A stretch of DNA of 64,000 nt from Streptomyces himalayensis subsp. himalayensis (GTDB lineage: Bacteria > Actinomycetota > Actinomycetes > Streptomycetales > Streptomycetaceae), in assembly GCF_013778455.1 (NCBI RefSeq), contig NZ_JACEHE010000029.1:27276-91275 (forward strand). Reading direction: 5' to 3'. Both the position numbers and the translations under genes were made by a program. Of the stretch, positions 25,563 to 33,251 are shown piece by piece (position 1 is the stretch's first letter; every line of letters begins with the position of its first letter). The notes below the pieces were generated by a model that saw only the letters and a list, made by a program, of their open reading frames with translations, did no database searches and was not told the DNA's origin.

Positions 25563-26708
25563 ATGGACGTCATCCCGGACAGCCCATGGGCGGCAGCCGG
25601 TCTGGACGCGATCAGCGGGCGGGTGCTTGAGCACCTGGTGAGCGCGCCGTCGGCGGACGCGGCCACGGTCGCGGAAGCCGCCGGGATCTCGCCGCTCGAG
25701 GCCGAGGAGGCGCTGCGGCGGCTGGAGGGCGCCCTGCTGGTGATACGGCTCGACGGGCGGCCGGTGCGCTGGGCCGCGAGTCCGCCGCGCTCGTCGCTCG
25801 GCGCGATGCTGGCCCGCCGCCGGGCCGGACTGGCCGCAGCCGAGGGGATCCTGGAGCGGCTCCAGGAGGCGTACGAGGCGATGTCGGGCCCTCCGGCGGC
25901 GCACCTGATGGAGGTGCTGGAGCACGAGGAGGAGGTGTCCGCGCGCTACACCCAGCTCCTGAAGCAGAGTTCGGTGGAGGTGCTGCACCTGGCGAAGCCG
26001 CCGTACGTGACGGGCGCCGAGGTGTCCTCGGGCGAACTGGACGTGGTGGCGGGGGTGCGGCTGCGTTCGGTGTACGAGACGGACGGGTTCACCGACGCGG
26101 TCTCGCTGGAGACGGCGCTGCGGGGTACGGCGGAGGGCGGGGAACTGCGCCTGGCCTCGCGGCTGCCGGTGAAGCTGGTGGTCTTCGACCGGACGGCGGC
26201 GCTGCTGCCGGTGCGCAGCGACCGGCCGGAGGCGGGGTCGCTGGTGGTCCACTCCCCCGCGCTGGTGGAGGCGCTGGCGGCGCTGTTCGAGAGCGTGTGG
26301 GCGGGGGCTACGCCGGTCTCGTTGGAGAGCCGGGACGACTGGCCGGTGCCCGGCGGGGCGAATCGCCCCGGTGGCGCGGATGGTTCGGACGACCCGAGCG
26401 ACCCGAGCGACCCGAACGGCCCGAGCGGCCCGAGCGGCCCGAGCGGCCCGAGCGGCCCGAGCGGCCCGGACGGTCCGGACGGTCCGGACGTGCCCCGGGT
26501 CGACGAGCGGACACGTGAGATCCTCCGGCTGATGGCCACCGGCCTGAAGGACGACTCCATCGCCCGGGTGCTGAAGGTGAGCCGTCGCACTGTGCAGAAG
26601 CACGTCACCGACGCGGGCAACGCGCTGGGCGCGAAGACCCGCTTCCAGATCGCGCTGCGGGCGGCTGAACGGGGGTGGCTGGGGCCTGAGCACCGGTCAG
26701 GTGGCTGA
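25563..26708 (+). CDS. LuxR/TrmB-like HTH regulator with tripeptide-repeat linker
   Basis: A protein of 381 residues. Residues about 10-75 form a TrmB-like winged helix (DAISGRVLEHLVSAPSADAA), followed by a coiled stretch, and residues 120-250 form a sensor-like domain (VEVLHLAKPPYVTGAEVSSG). Residues 277-309 are eleven Gly/Asp-Pro-X tripeptides. The C-terminus is a LuxR helix-turn-helix (TREILRLMATGLKDDSIARV). ATG 25563 has AGGAG 11 nt upstream; a GTG at 25551 overlaps that site and is rejected. The family is common in Streptomyces, often as an orphan. The ligand is unknown. A convergent membrane protein gene follows across a shared terminator. Confidence 0.82.
   Translation: MDVIPDSPWAAAGLDAISGRVLEHLVSAPSADAATVAEAAGISPLEAEEALRRLEGALLVIRLDGRPVRWAASPPRSSLGAMLARRRAGLAAAEGILERLQEAYEAMSGPPAAHLMEVLEHEEEVSARYTQLLKQSSVEVLHLAKPPYVTGAEVSSGELDVVAGVRLRSVYETDGFTDAVSLETALRGTAEGGELRLASRLPVKLVVFDRTAALLPVRSDRPEAGSLVVHSPALVEALAALFESVWAGATPVSLESRDDWPVPGGANRPGGADGSDDPSDPSDPNGPSGPSGPSGPSGPSGPDGPDGPDVPRVDERTREILRLMATGLKDDSIARVLKVSRRTVQKHVTDAGNALGAKTRFQIALRAAERGWLGPEHRSGG
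26391..26489 (+). repeat. 9-bp in-frame tandem repeat (11 units)
   Basis: Eleven 9-bp units of the type GRCCCGAGC or GGYCCGGAC encode DPS-DPS-DPN-(GPS)5-(GPD)3 between the sensor and HTH parts of the regulator at 25563. Units are codon-aligned, so expansion or contraction changes linker length without frameshift. Confidence 0.95.
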
Positions 26709-26818
26709 GGCCCGGAGGCTCGGTTGTCCGCAAGCGCGCCTCGCTGTCGGAGGGTGCCCCCAGGAGGACTCCGTCAGCCGGGACACGGCCGGGGTGCGCG
26801 GCCTCGCGGACGGTGGAA

Positions 26819-26861
26819 GGCGTCGGCCCCTCACCCGCGATTCGGATGAGGGGCCGACGCC
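26819..26861. terminator. Bidirectional hairpin terminator
   Basis: GGCGTCGGCCCCTCA (26819-26833) pairs perfectly with TGAGGGGCCGACGCC (26847-26861) across a 13-nt loop. It sits between the convergent stops at 26708 and 26866. Confidence 0.8.
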
Positions 26862-26865
26862 GCGT

Positions 26866-27603
26866 TCACGACTGCGGCCTGATCCAGGCGGCGTCGGAGG
26901 CCGAGAGGCGATGGGTGGTCACGGAGGTCACCGCGATCAACACCAGCGCAAGGCCCAGAGTGAGGGCGAGTTCGGCGTGCAGCAGGAGCGCGGCACCGGC
27001 GAGGGCTCCCAGGAACATGGCGAGCACGGACAGGATCCGCCGCCCTGGCCGGGGTGCCGCCCCGCCGGCCGGGGTGGAGTCCGCGGCCAGTCCCGTCAGG
27101 GTCAGGGTCAGCACGGTCGTGGTGAGGTCGGGGACCCCGAGGCGCCGGGCGACCGCGTTCTGCAGCCCCATGGCGAGGCCGAGGAGCACGATCAGGGTGT
27201 ACTGGACCGTGGTGTTCACCTCGCCGTGCGAGGCCGCGGCCGTGATGACGGCCGCTGCGACCAGCACGGCCTCCAGTGCCGTGGTGGTGGTCAGCAGCCG
27301 CCCGCGGTGTGCCGCGAACCGGGTGCCGAACCGGCCTCCCGCCCACGCGCCGGCGAGGAATGCTGCCATCGAGACCACGGAGGCGAGCGCGGACAGGCCC
27401 TCGGCGCCTGCCAGCGCGAAGCCGAGGAAGACGACGTTGCCGGTCATGTTGGCGACGAAGACGTGCCCGAGCGACAGGTAACTCACGGCGTCGACCAGGC
27501 CGGTCACCACGGTCAGCGTCAACATCAACGGCGGCAGCGGGCCGTGCCGGTCCCCCCTCCGCGGGGCCAACGTGCGGGCCGCGTCAGTCAGCAGCTTGTA
27601 CAT
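26866..27603 (-). CDS. DUF1275 (YoaK-like) membrane protein
   Basis: A protein of 245 residues with six predicted transmembrane helices. The conserved family start is LTLTVVTGLVDAVSYLSLGH followed by VFVANMTGNVVFLG; a second signature is GLAMGLQNAVARRLGVPDLT. Members are small-molecule permeases of uncertain substrate. ATG 27603 lies inside the end of the DoxX gene (20-nt overlap), so translation is probably coupled. It is the last gene of a short operon and ends just before the shared terminator. Confidence 0.85.
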   Translation of the reverse strand: MYKLLTDAARTLAPRRGDRHGPLPPLMLTLTVVTGLVDAVSYLSLGHVFVANMTGNVVFLGFALAGAEGLSALASVVSMAAFLAGAWAGGRFGTRFAAHRGRLLTTTTALEAVLVAAAVITAAASHGEVNTTVQYTLIVLLGLAMGLQNAVARRLGVPDLTTTVLTLTLTGLAADSTPAGGAAPRPGRRILSVLAMFLGALAGAALLLHAELALTLGLALVLIAVTSVTTHRLSASDAAWIRPQS

Positions 27604-28108
27604 GCGCAGTCCCCTTGCCGGGAGCGGGCGGACGGTGCAGTACCACTCGGGTGAGCAGTCCGCTGGCCGGTCCGATCACGATGGCCGCGAGGCAGATCCA
27701 CAGGGGCCAGGGTGTCAGCCCGAGGGCGTGGTCGGCCGACCACCCGCCGGGGCCGGTGAGGGCCAGGGCCGCGGACACGACGACGAGGACCATCGGGTAC
27801 TCGTAGCCGTCGTTCTGCACCCAGAGCCCGTTGCGCCACTTGACGGTGCCGGCGACCGTCATCACTCCCATGGCGGCCATGGCCGCCATGGGAGTGAGCA
27901 GTCCGACCGCCAGGAACAGACCGGCGCCGATCTGGCTGCCGCCCGCGGCGAGCGCGGTGAGCCGGCCGCCGCGGAAGCCGTCGTGGCGGAACTCCTCGGT
28001 GCCGCCCGCCAGTCCGTGGCCCCCGAGCCGGAAACTGACCTTCTGCACTCCGTGCCCGGCGATGAGGAGACCCGCCACCAGCCGAAGGACCAACAGTCCG
28101 GTGTCCAT
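27584..28108 (-). CDS. DoxX family membrane protein
   Basis: A protein of 174 residues with four hydrophobic segments. The first, LLVLRLVAGLLIAGHGVQKV, is the DoxX signature, and GGSQIGAGLFLAVGLLTPMA follows. DoxX proteins act in oxidant resistance or as quinone-linked membrane subunits; the role here is inferred from family only. It overlaps DUF1275 by 20 nt and lies 49 bp downstream of the cysteine hydrolase on the same strand, so the three genes probably share a transcript. Confidence 0.83.
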   Translation of the reverse strand: MDTGLLVLRLVAGLLIAGHGVQKVSFRLGGHGLAGGTEEFRHDGFRGGRLTALAAGGSQIGAGLFLAVGLLTPMAAMAAMGVMTVAGTVKWRNGLWVQNDGYEYPMVLVVVSAALALTGPGGWSADHALGLTPWPLWICLAAIVIGPASGLLTRVVLHRPPAPGKGTAHVQAAD

Positions 28109-28157
28109 TGAGTTCCCTGCCTGTTCCTGACGTTCCGTTGATGACCGTTTGAAGAGG

Positions 28158-28820
28158 TCAGCCGGCCGCGTGGGCGCCGATGACCGCCTGCGCGTAGACG
28201 AGCCCGAGGCCGTAGGCGCCGCCGTGCTCCTTCACCACCTCCGTGACGGGGACGTACGTCTCTCCCCGCGCCCAGTCACGCTGGAGCTCAAGGAGCACCT
28301 GAACCCAGGTCACCGGAATCGCACCGCCCTGGACCATGCGCTGGACGGCGTGCTCGTGCGCCTGCGGGCTGACACCGCCGGACGCGTCGGTGACCACGTA
28401 GACCTCGTAGCCCTGGGAGATGGCGGACAGCGTGGGCAGGACGACGCAGACCTCGGTCCACAGACCGGCGATGACGAGCTTCTTGCGGCCGGTGGCCTTG
28501 ACGGCCTCGACGAAGTCGATGTCCTCCCAGGCGTTCATCGTGGTGCGGTCGATGATCTTCTGGTCGGGGAAGACATCGGCGAGCTGGGGCATGATCGGGC
28601 CCGAGAAGGACTCGGCGGCCACGGTGCTCAGCACGACCGGCACGTCGAAGACCTTGGCGGCCTTCGCCAGGCCCACGGTCGAGTTGATGATCGCCGTGCG
28701 GTCGCCGCTGCCGGTGCCGAAGAACATCTGCGGCTGGTGGTCCACGAACAGCACCGCGCAGTTGTCGGGGGTCAGCAGGTCGGGGCTGGGGGCCGCGGTG
28801 ACGTCGGAGATGTTGACCAT
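28158..28820 (-). CDS. Isochorismatase-family cysteine hydrolase (YcaC-like)
   Basis: A protein of 220 residues. The triad can be placed at Asp27 (FVDHQPQMFF), a Lys in RKKLVIAG (about 113-114) and Cys125 (LWTEVCV), the usual D-K-C of this superfamily. The C-terminal HEHAVQRMVQGGAIPVTW is typical of the YcaC subgroup. Members hydrolyse amides such as hydantoin-like or nicotinamide-like substrates; the substrate is unknown. ATG 28820 follows AAAAGG. A hairpin separates it from the amidohydrolase upstream, so it likely has its own promoter. Confidence 0.87.
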   Translation of the reverse strand: MVNISDVTAAPSPDLLTPDNCAVLFVDHQPQMFFGTGSGDRTAIINSTVGLAKAAKVFDVPVVLSTVAAESFSGPIMPQLADVFPDQKIIDRTTMNAWEDIDFVEAVKATGRKKLVIAGLWTEVCVVLPTLSAISQGYEVYVVTDASGGVSPQAHEHAVQRMVQGGAIPVTWVQVLLELQRDWARGETYVPVTEVVKEHGGAYGLGLVYAQAVIGAHAAG

Positions 28821-28912
28821 GAGAGAGCCTTTTCATTGAGTGATGTGATCGCGGACGGGCGTCCGCGGCTGAGAGCAACCGTCCGTTCGACGGCGCGAGG
28901 TGGGGGGTGGTG

Positions 28913-28951
28913 TCCCGGGAGGGGCGGCTCGTGACCGGGCCCCTCCCGGGA
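28913..28951 (-). terminator. 13-bp hairpin terminator after amidohydrolase
   Basis: TCCCGGGAGGGGC (28913-28925) pairs perfectly with GCCCCTCCCGGGA (28939-28951), immediately after the amidohydrolase stop at 28954 on the minus strand. Confidence 0.75.
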
Positions 28952-28953
28952 GA

Positions 28954-30831
28954 TCAGAGCGAGAAGCAGGGGTCGAAGACCGTGCTCTCGGTTTCCGGGG
29001 CGAGGCCGCGTCGGGCCCGCCACTGGCGGTGCTGGTCCGACTCGGCGACGGCCTGGCCGAGCAACTCGGCCTGGCGGGCGCCCGACAGGCCGGTACGAGG
29101 CGTGGCCTGGTAGCCGCCGAAGTGCGCGACCGGGCTCCAGGCCGGGCTGACCGGCGGCAGCTCCTCGTCGAGGCCCTGGTACTCGGCGGCGGCGTAGACG
29201 ATCCTGCCGCCGACGACCGTCAGCAGGGACTCGATGTGCGCGATGTTCGGCTCAGGCACCGCGAAGTAGTCCTCGGACAGCACCGTCAGATCGCCGTAAC
29301 AGCCCGGCTTGAGCACGCCCTTGACCTCGGCCTCGCCGGTCAGCGCGGCACCGGCCTCGGTGAACATCGCCAGCGCCGTCTGCCGGTCGACGCGGTTGTG
29401 CGGCGGGCGGACGACCAGGTCGCCGACGGTCCGGCCGGAGACCAGCCAGTGCAGGGCGATCCACGGGTTGTAGGTGGAGACCCGGGTAGCGTCGGTGCCG
29501 GCGCCGACGGTCAGACCGCGCTCCAGCATGGCCCGTATCGGCGGGGCGTCCGCGGCCGCGCCGGGGCCGTAACGGCGTACGAACGCCTCGCCCTGGAAGG
29601 ACAGCCGGTTCTGCACGGACATGGCGCCGCCGAGCGCGGCGATACGGTCCAGGCTGTCGGCCGACACTGTCTCGGCGTGGTCGAACAGCCACCGGTTCCC
29701 GGCCGGGAACAGTCCTTCCGCGGCGAGTTTCTCGAAGACCGCGAGGTCCCGGCGGATGGTCTCGTCATACGTGGCGTGCAGCCGGAATCCCCAGCCGTTC
29801 TCCATGAGGAGCCGTACGGCCTTCTCGAATTCTGACTCATATTCGGCGAGTGCCGGGCGCGGTTCAGCAAAGTTCTCAAAGTCGGCCGCGGCCCAGGTGA
29901 GGTTCTCGCCCGCCCCGTTGAGGCGCAGCCATTCGTCCCCGTCCTCGGGGCGGGCCATTTCGATCCAGCGGGCGAGGTCGTCGATTTCCTGGCCGGCGGT
30001 CTGCGGGAAGAGGTGATAGGCGATACGCAGCGACAGTTGGCCGGCCTTGGCCAGTTCGACGACCGTGCTGTAGTTGTCGGGGAAGTTCTGGAATCCCCCG
30101 GCAGCGTCGATCGCCGACGTAAGGCCGAACCTGTTCAGTTCCCGCAGGAAATGACGGGTGGAGGTCTTCTTGTCCTCGCCCTCCAGCATCGGGGCCTTGG
30201 CCAGCGTCGAGTAGAGGATCAGGGCGCTGGGGGCGGCCAGCAGCATGCCCGTGGGCTCGCCGTCCCTGCCTTGTACTATCTGGCCGCCCTTGGGGTCGGG
30301 GGTGTCCTTGGTGTATCCGGCGGCCTTGAGCGCCGCCCGGTTCAGGACCGCCGACTGGTACAGATGCAGGACGAACACCGGGGTGTCCGGCGCGGCGGCG
30401 TTCAGCTCGGCGACGGTCGGCAGCCGCCGTTCGGCGAACTGCTCGGCCGACCATCCCCCCACCACCCGCACCCACTGGCCCTTAGGAGTGCGGGCCGCCT
30501 GCTCACGCAACATCGCCAGGCCCTGGCGCAGCGTGGGGACGCCGTCCCAGCGCAGCTCGAGTACGTAGTTGAGCCCGCCTCGGATGACGTGAAGGTGGGA
30601 GTCGTTGAGACCGGGGATCATCCGGCGGCCGAGGGCGTCGACGACCTTCGTGGCCGGGCCGATATGGGGAGCCACGTCCTTGTCGTCGCCGACGACCGTG
30701 ATGACGCCGTCGCGTATGGCGATGGACTCGGCCCCCGGGCGGCCCGGGTCTCCTGTGTGGATCTTCGCGTTGCGGACGACGAGATCCGCGGCGTTGTCGG
30801 CGGCGCTGGGAACCAGCCCACCGACCGGCAT
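28954..30831 (-). CDS. YtcJ-type amidohydrolase
   Basis: A protein of 625 residues of the amidohydrolase 3 (YtcJ) family. The N-terminal beta domain carries ADLVVRNAKIHTGD. The first metal-binding HxH is in GLNDSHLHVIRGG, later metal ligands lie in LFDHAETVSADSLDRI, and the catalytic Asp lies in TDATRVSTYNPW. Members hydrolyse C-N bonds of exocyclic amides or formamides in the cytoplasm. ATG 30831 follows GAAAGGTG; an upstream in-frame ATG lacks a site. A decayed relative lies at 1330-1495. It is divergent from the hydrolase at 31279, sharing a promoter region with repeated TGCACTG motifs. Confidence 0.87.
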   Translation of the reverse strand: MPVGGLVPSAADNAADLVVRNAKIHTGDPGRPGAESIAIRDGVITVVGDDKDVAPHIGPATKVVDALGRRMIPGLNDSHLHVIRGGLNYVLELRWDGVPTLRQGLAMLREQAARTPKGQWVRVVGGWSAEQFAERRLPTVAELNAAAPDTPVFVLHLYQSAVLNRAALKAAGYTKDTPDPKGGQIVQGRDGEPTGMLLAAPSALILYSTLAKAPMLEGEDKKTSTRHFLRELNRFGLTSAIDAAGGFQNFPDNYSTVVELAKAGQLSLRIAYHLFPQTAGQEIDDLARWIEMARPEDGDEWLRLNGAGENLTWAAADFENFAEPRPALAEYESEFEKAVRLLMENGWGFRLHATYDETIRRDLAVFEKLAAEGLFPAGNRWLFDHAETVSADSLDRIAALGGAMSVQNRLSFQGEAFVRRYGPGAAADAPPIRAMLERGLTVGAGTDATRVSTYNPWIALHWLVSGRTVGDLVVRPPHNRVDRQTALAMFTEAGAALTGEAEVKGVLKPGCYGDLTVLSEDYFAVPEPNIAHIESLLTVVGGRIVYAAAEYQGLDEELPPVSPAWSPVAHFGGYQATPRTGLSGARQAELLGQAVAESDQHRQWRARRGLAPETESTVFDPCFSL

Positions 30832-31071
30832 CGTGGACACCTTTCGACAACCTCCTGCGGTATGAACAGCGTCGATTTCCAACTGCATCGACTTCCGACT
30901 GCGGCGACAGCGGCGGGCGGGTGAGAACCATGGCTCGCACAATCACTGCGCTCACGCTCAACCGAACTGAATTCCAGGTGGGCTTTCCAAGCGATGCACA
31001 GGCCCGGACCCGGCAGTCCGCAACTGCTTGGCCGCCAGGCTATTTCGAGCCGGGGCCTCTGTGTGTCCCGG

Positions 31072-31124
31072 CAGTGCACTGGATTCGTCCTGACAGTGCA
31101 CTGCAGCTCCCTTTCCATGCACTG
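31072..31124. promoter_or_regulatory. Triple TGCACTG repeat in divergent promoter
   Basis: CAGTGCACTG occurs at 31072-31081 and 31094-31103, and a third TGCACTG at 31118-31124. Successive TGCACTG units start 22 and 21 bp apart, two helical turns, so all would face one side of the DNA. The block sits in the 447-bp gap (30832-31278) between divergent amidohydrolase and hydrolase genes. It is a candidate operator; the bound protein is unknown. Confidence 0.5.
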
Positions 31125-31278
31125 TGGGGTCAGCGCCGGTGCGCTGGTGGTTAATTTCCGCCGCGTGCGCGGTTTTAGCGTGGTGGTGACCGACGACATC
31201 GCAGATTCCTTTGTCTGCCGCGGAGTCGCCTCACCCGCCGGAGAGACCGGCGCATCACATGAAACTCAGGAGAATCAC

Positions 31279-32250
31279 ATGTCCGACGCCGTCGAGCCGG
31301 TCCAGCCGGTCCTGGAGCCGGCGGCAGCCGCATTCGCCGAAGCGACTGCCAACCCGCCCTACCTTTTCGACCTGCCACCCGCCGAAGGCCGCAAGGCCGT
31401 CGACGAGGTGCAGTCCAGCGACATCGACAAGCCTGAGATCGACGAGGAGTGGATCACTGTCTCCGGCGGTCCGACCGGCAGCGTCCGGGCCCGTATCGTC
31501 AAGCCCGCCGGCGCCGAGGGGACGCTGCCGGTGATCCTCTACATCCACGGCGCGGGCTGGGTGTTCGGCAACGCCCACACCCACGACCGCCTGGTGCGCG
31601 AGCTCGCCGTGGGCGCGAACGCGGCCGTGGTCTTCCCCGAGTACGACCTCTCCCCCGAGGTCCGCTACCCGGTCGCCATCGAGCAGAACTACGCCGTCGC
31701 CCGGTGGGTCGTCCAGCAGGGCGCTTCCAAGAACCTGGATGCCACCCGCATCGCCGTCGCCGGCGACTCCGTCGGCGGCAACATGACCGCCGCGCTGACG
31801 CTGATGGCCAAGGAGCGCGGCGACGTACCGCTGGTCCAGCAGGTGCTGTTCTACCCGGTCACCGACGCGAACTTCGACACCGGCTCCTACCTCCAGTTCG
31901 CCACCGGCTACTTCCTGCGCCGCGACGGCATGCAGTGGTTCTGGGACCAGTACACCACCGACGAGACCGAGCGCGCCCAGATCACCGCATCCCCGCTGCG
32001 GGCCACCACCGAGCAGCTCACCGGCCTGCCGCCGGCCCTGGTCATCACCGGCGAGGCCGACGTGCTGCGCGACGAGGGCGAGGCCTACGCCAACAAGCTG
32101 CGCGACGCCGGCGTCCCGGTCACCGCCGTCCGCTTCCAGGGCATCATCCACGACTTCGTCATGCTCAACGCCCTGCGCGGCACCCACGCCGCCGAAGCCG
32201 CGATCACGCTGGCAACCGGCGCCCTGCGCACCGCGCTCCACGCCGGCTGA
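31279..32250 (+). CDS. HSL-type alpha/beta hydrolase, third paralogue
   Basis: A protein of 323 residues. Motifs are HGAGWVFGN (oxyanion), GDSVGGN with nucleophile Ser164 (Val where the other two copies have Ala), GEADVLRDEGEAY (acid) and IIHDFVML (His; Asp replaces the usual Gly). It is clearly related to 3318 and 13519 (FWDQY, ASPLRATTEQLTGLPPALV) but diverged throughout. ATG 31279 follows CAGGAGAA. No AraC gene precedes it; the divergent promoter has the TGCACTG repeats instead. The small hydrolase starts 84 bp downstream, probably in the same operon. Confidence 0.88.
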   Translation: MSDAVEPVQPVLEPAAAAFAEATANPPYLFDLPPAEGRKAVDEVQSSDIDKPEIDEEWITVSGGPTGSVRARIVKPAGAEGTLPVILYIHGAGWVFGNAHTHDRLVRELAVGANAAVVFPEYDLSPEVRYPVAIEQNYAVARWVVQQGASKNLDATRIAVAGDSVGGNMTAALTLMAKERGDVPLVQQVLFYPVTDANFDTGSYLQFATGYFLRRDGMQWFWDQYTTDETERAQITASPLRATTEQLTGLPPALVITGEADVLRDEGEAYANKLRDAGVPVTAVRFQGIIHDFVMLNALRGTHAAEAAITLATGALRTALHAG

Positions 32251-32333
32251 CACAGCGCCGCACGCTCACTCCCGACTACCACCCGACACATACTTTCGAC
32301 ACACTCCCGACAACCAAGGAGAACAGCCCAGGC

Positions 32334-33056
32334 ATGGCAACAAATCCCACTCCCACAGTCGTTCTCGTGCACGGTGCGTTCGCGGACGCATCCAGCTGGA
32401 CCGGGGTCATCGCGGAGCTGCAGAACCACGGCATCCCCGTGGTCGCGCCGCCCAATCCACTGCGCGGCCTGGCGTCCGACGCCGCGTACATCGCCTCCGT
32501 GGCTGCTCAGATCGATGGCCCTGTGGTGCTTGTCGGCCACTCCTACGGCGGTGCGCTCATCTCCGTGGCCGGCACCACCGAGAACGTCGTCGGGCTGGTC
32601 TACGTCGCGGCCTATGCCACCGAAGAGGGCGAAAGCCTGGGCGAGTTGCAGGGTCGCTTCCCTCTCTCGCCGCTCGTCAGCAACCTGAAGGAGGCGACGT
32701 ATCCGGTGGAGGGAGCGGAGCCCGCGGTCGAGGTCACCATCAAGGCCGAGGCGTTCCCTGACATCTTCGCCGCCGACGTCCCAGCCCCCGTCACCAAGGT
32801 CCTGGCGGTGGCGCAGCGTCCACTGGCCGCCGCGGCGTTCACGGAGACGGCCTCGGCCGCCGCGTGGAAGACCAAGCCCTCCTGGGCACTCGTCGCCGCC
32901 GCGGACCAGGCGATCAACCCCGAAGTCCAGCGCTTCGGCGCCAAGCGGGCCGGGGCGGCGATCGTCGAGCTCGAGGGCGCCTCCCACGCCGTCGCCGTGT
33001 CCCGGCCCAAGGAGGTCGCCGACCTGATCCGTGAGGCGGTGCGCGCGACGAGCTGA
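32334..33056 (+). CDS. Small alpha/beta hydrolase (GHSYGG family)
   Basis: A protein of 240 residues, closest to the hydrolase at 9026. VVLVHGAFADASSW, VGHSYGG (Ser70), VAAADQAINPE and GASHAVAVSRP give the catalytic landmarks; Gln replaces the His of the ADHT stretch in its relative. ATG 32334 follows AAGGAG with an 11-nt spacer. The frame is open upstream through the preceding gene, but that part is a shadow. It ends 25 bp before a very strong hairpin. Together with 31279 it is the likely operon controlled by the TGCACTG block. Confidence 0.88.
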   Translation: MATNPTPTVVLVHGAFADASSWTGVIAELQNHGIPVVAPPNPLRGLASDAAYIASVAAQIDGPVVLVGHSYGGALISVAGTTENVVGLVYVAAYATEEGESLGELQGRFPLSPLVSNLKEATYPVEGAEPAVEVTIKAEAFPDIFAADVPAPVTKVLAVAQRPLAAAAFTETASAAAWKTKPSWALVAAADQAINPEVQRFGAKRAGAAIVELEGASHAVAVSRPKEVADLIREAVRATS

Positions 33057-33080
33057 CGAGGCGGCAGGCGTCGCAGGCGG

Positions 33081-33133
33081 CCGCGCGGCCGAACTCCCCG
33101 TACGGCGTCCGTACGGGGAGTTCGGCCGCGCGG
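33081..33133 (+). terminator. Perfect 24-bp hairpin terminator
   Basis: Bases 33081-33104 pair without mismatch to 33110-33133 around a 5-nt loop (GCGTC). The stem contains GGCCGAACTCCCCGTACG. It follows the hydrolase stop at 33056. Confidence 0.9.
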
Positions 33134-33156
33134 GCCGTTCGGTGCTGGCATGGGGC

Positions 33157-33248
33157 GAGATCCCGCCGCGGGCCTTCCGTCTTGGCGCTGCGTGAGATCC
33201 CGCAGCGGTCCTTCCGTCCTGGCGCTGCGTGAGTTCCCGCCTCGGGCC
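33157..33248. repeat. 37-bp tandem repeat, about 2.5 copies
   Basis: Units at 33157-33193 and 33194-33230, plus a partial third to 33248, begin GAGATCCCG or GAGTTCCCG and end GGCGCTGCGT. Units one and two differ at only a few positions. The block lies between the strong hairpin and the convergent LtrA stop. Confidence 0.8.
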
Positions 33249-33251
33249 TCT

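Noticed and set aside
25563..26708. 379-codon minus-strand frame over the LuxR/TrmB-like gene
   Set aside because: Its Arg/His/Gln-rich translation has no domain, while the + strand product has recognisable HTH domains.
31449..32333. Upstream extension of the small hydrolase to a 535-codon protein
   Set aside because: The added part is a shadow of the HSL hydrolase gene; the ATG at 32334 with AAGGAG and the family N-terminus fix the start.
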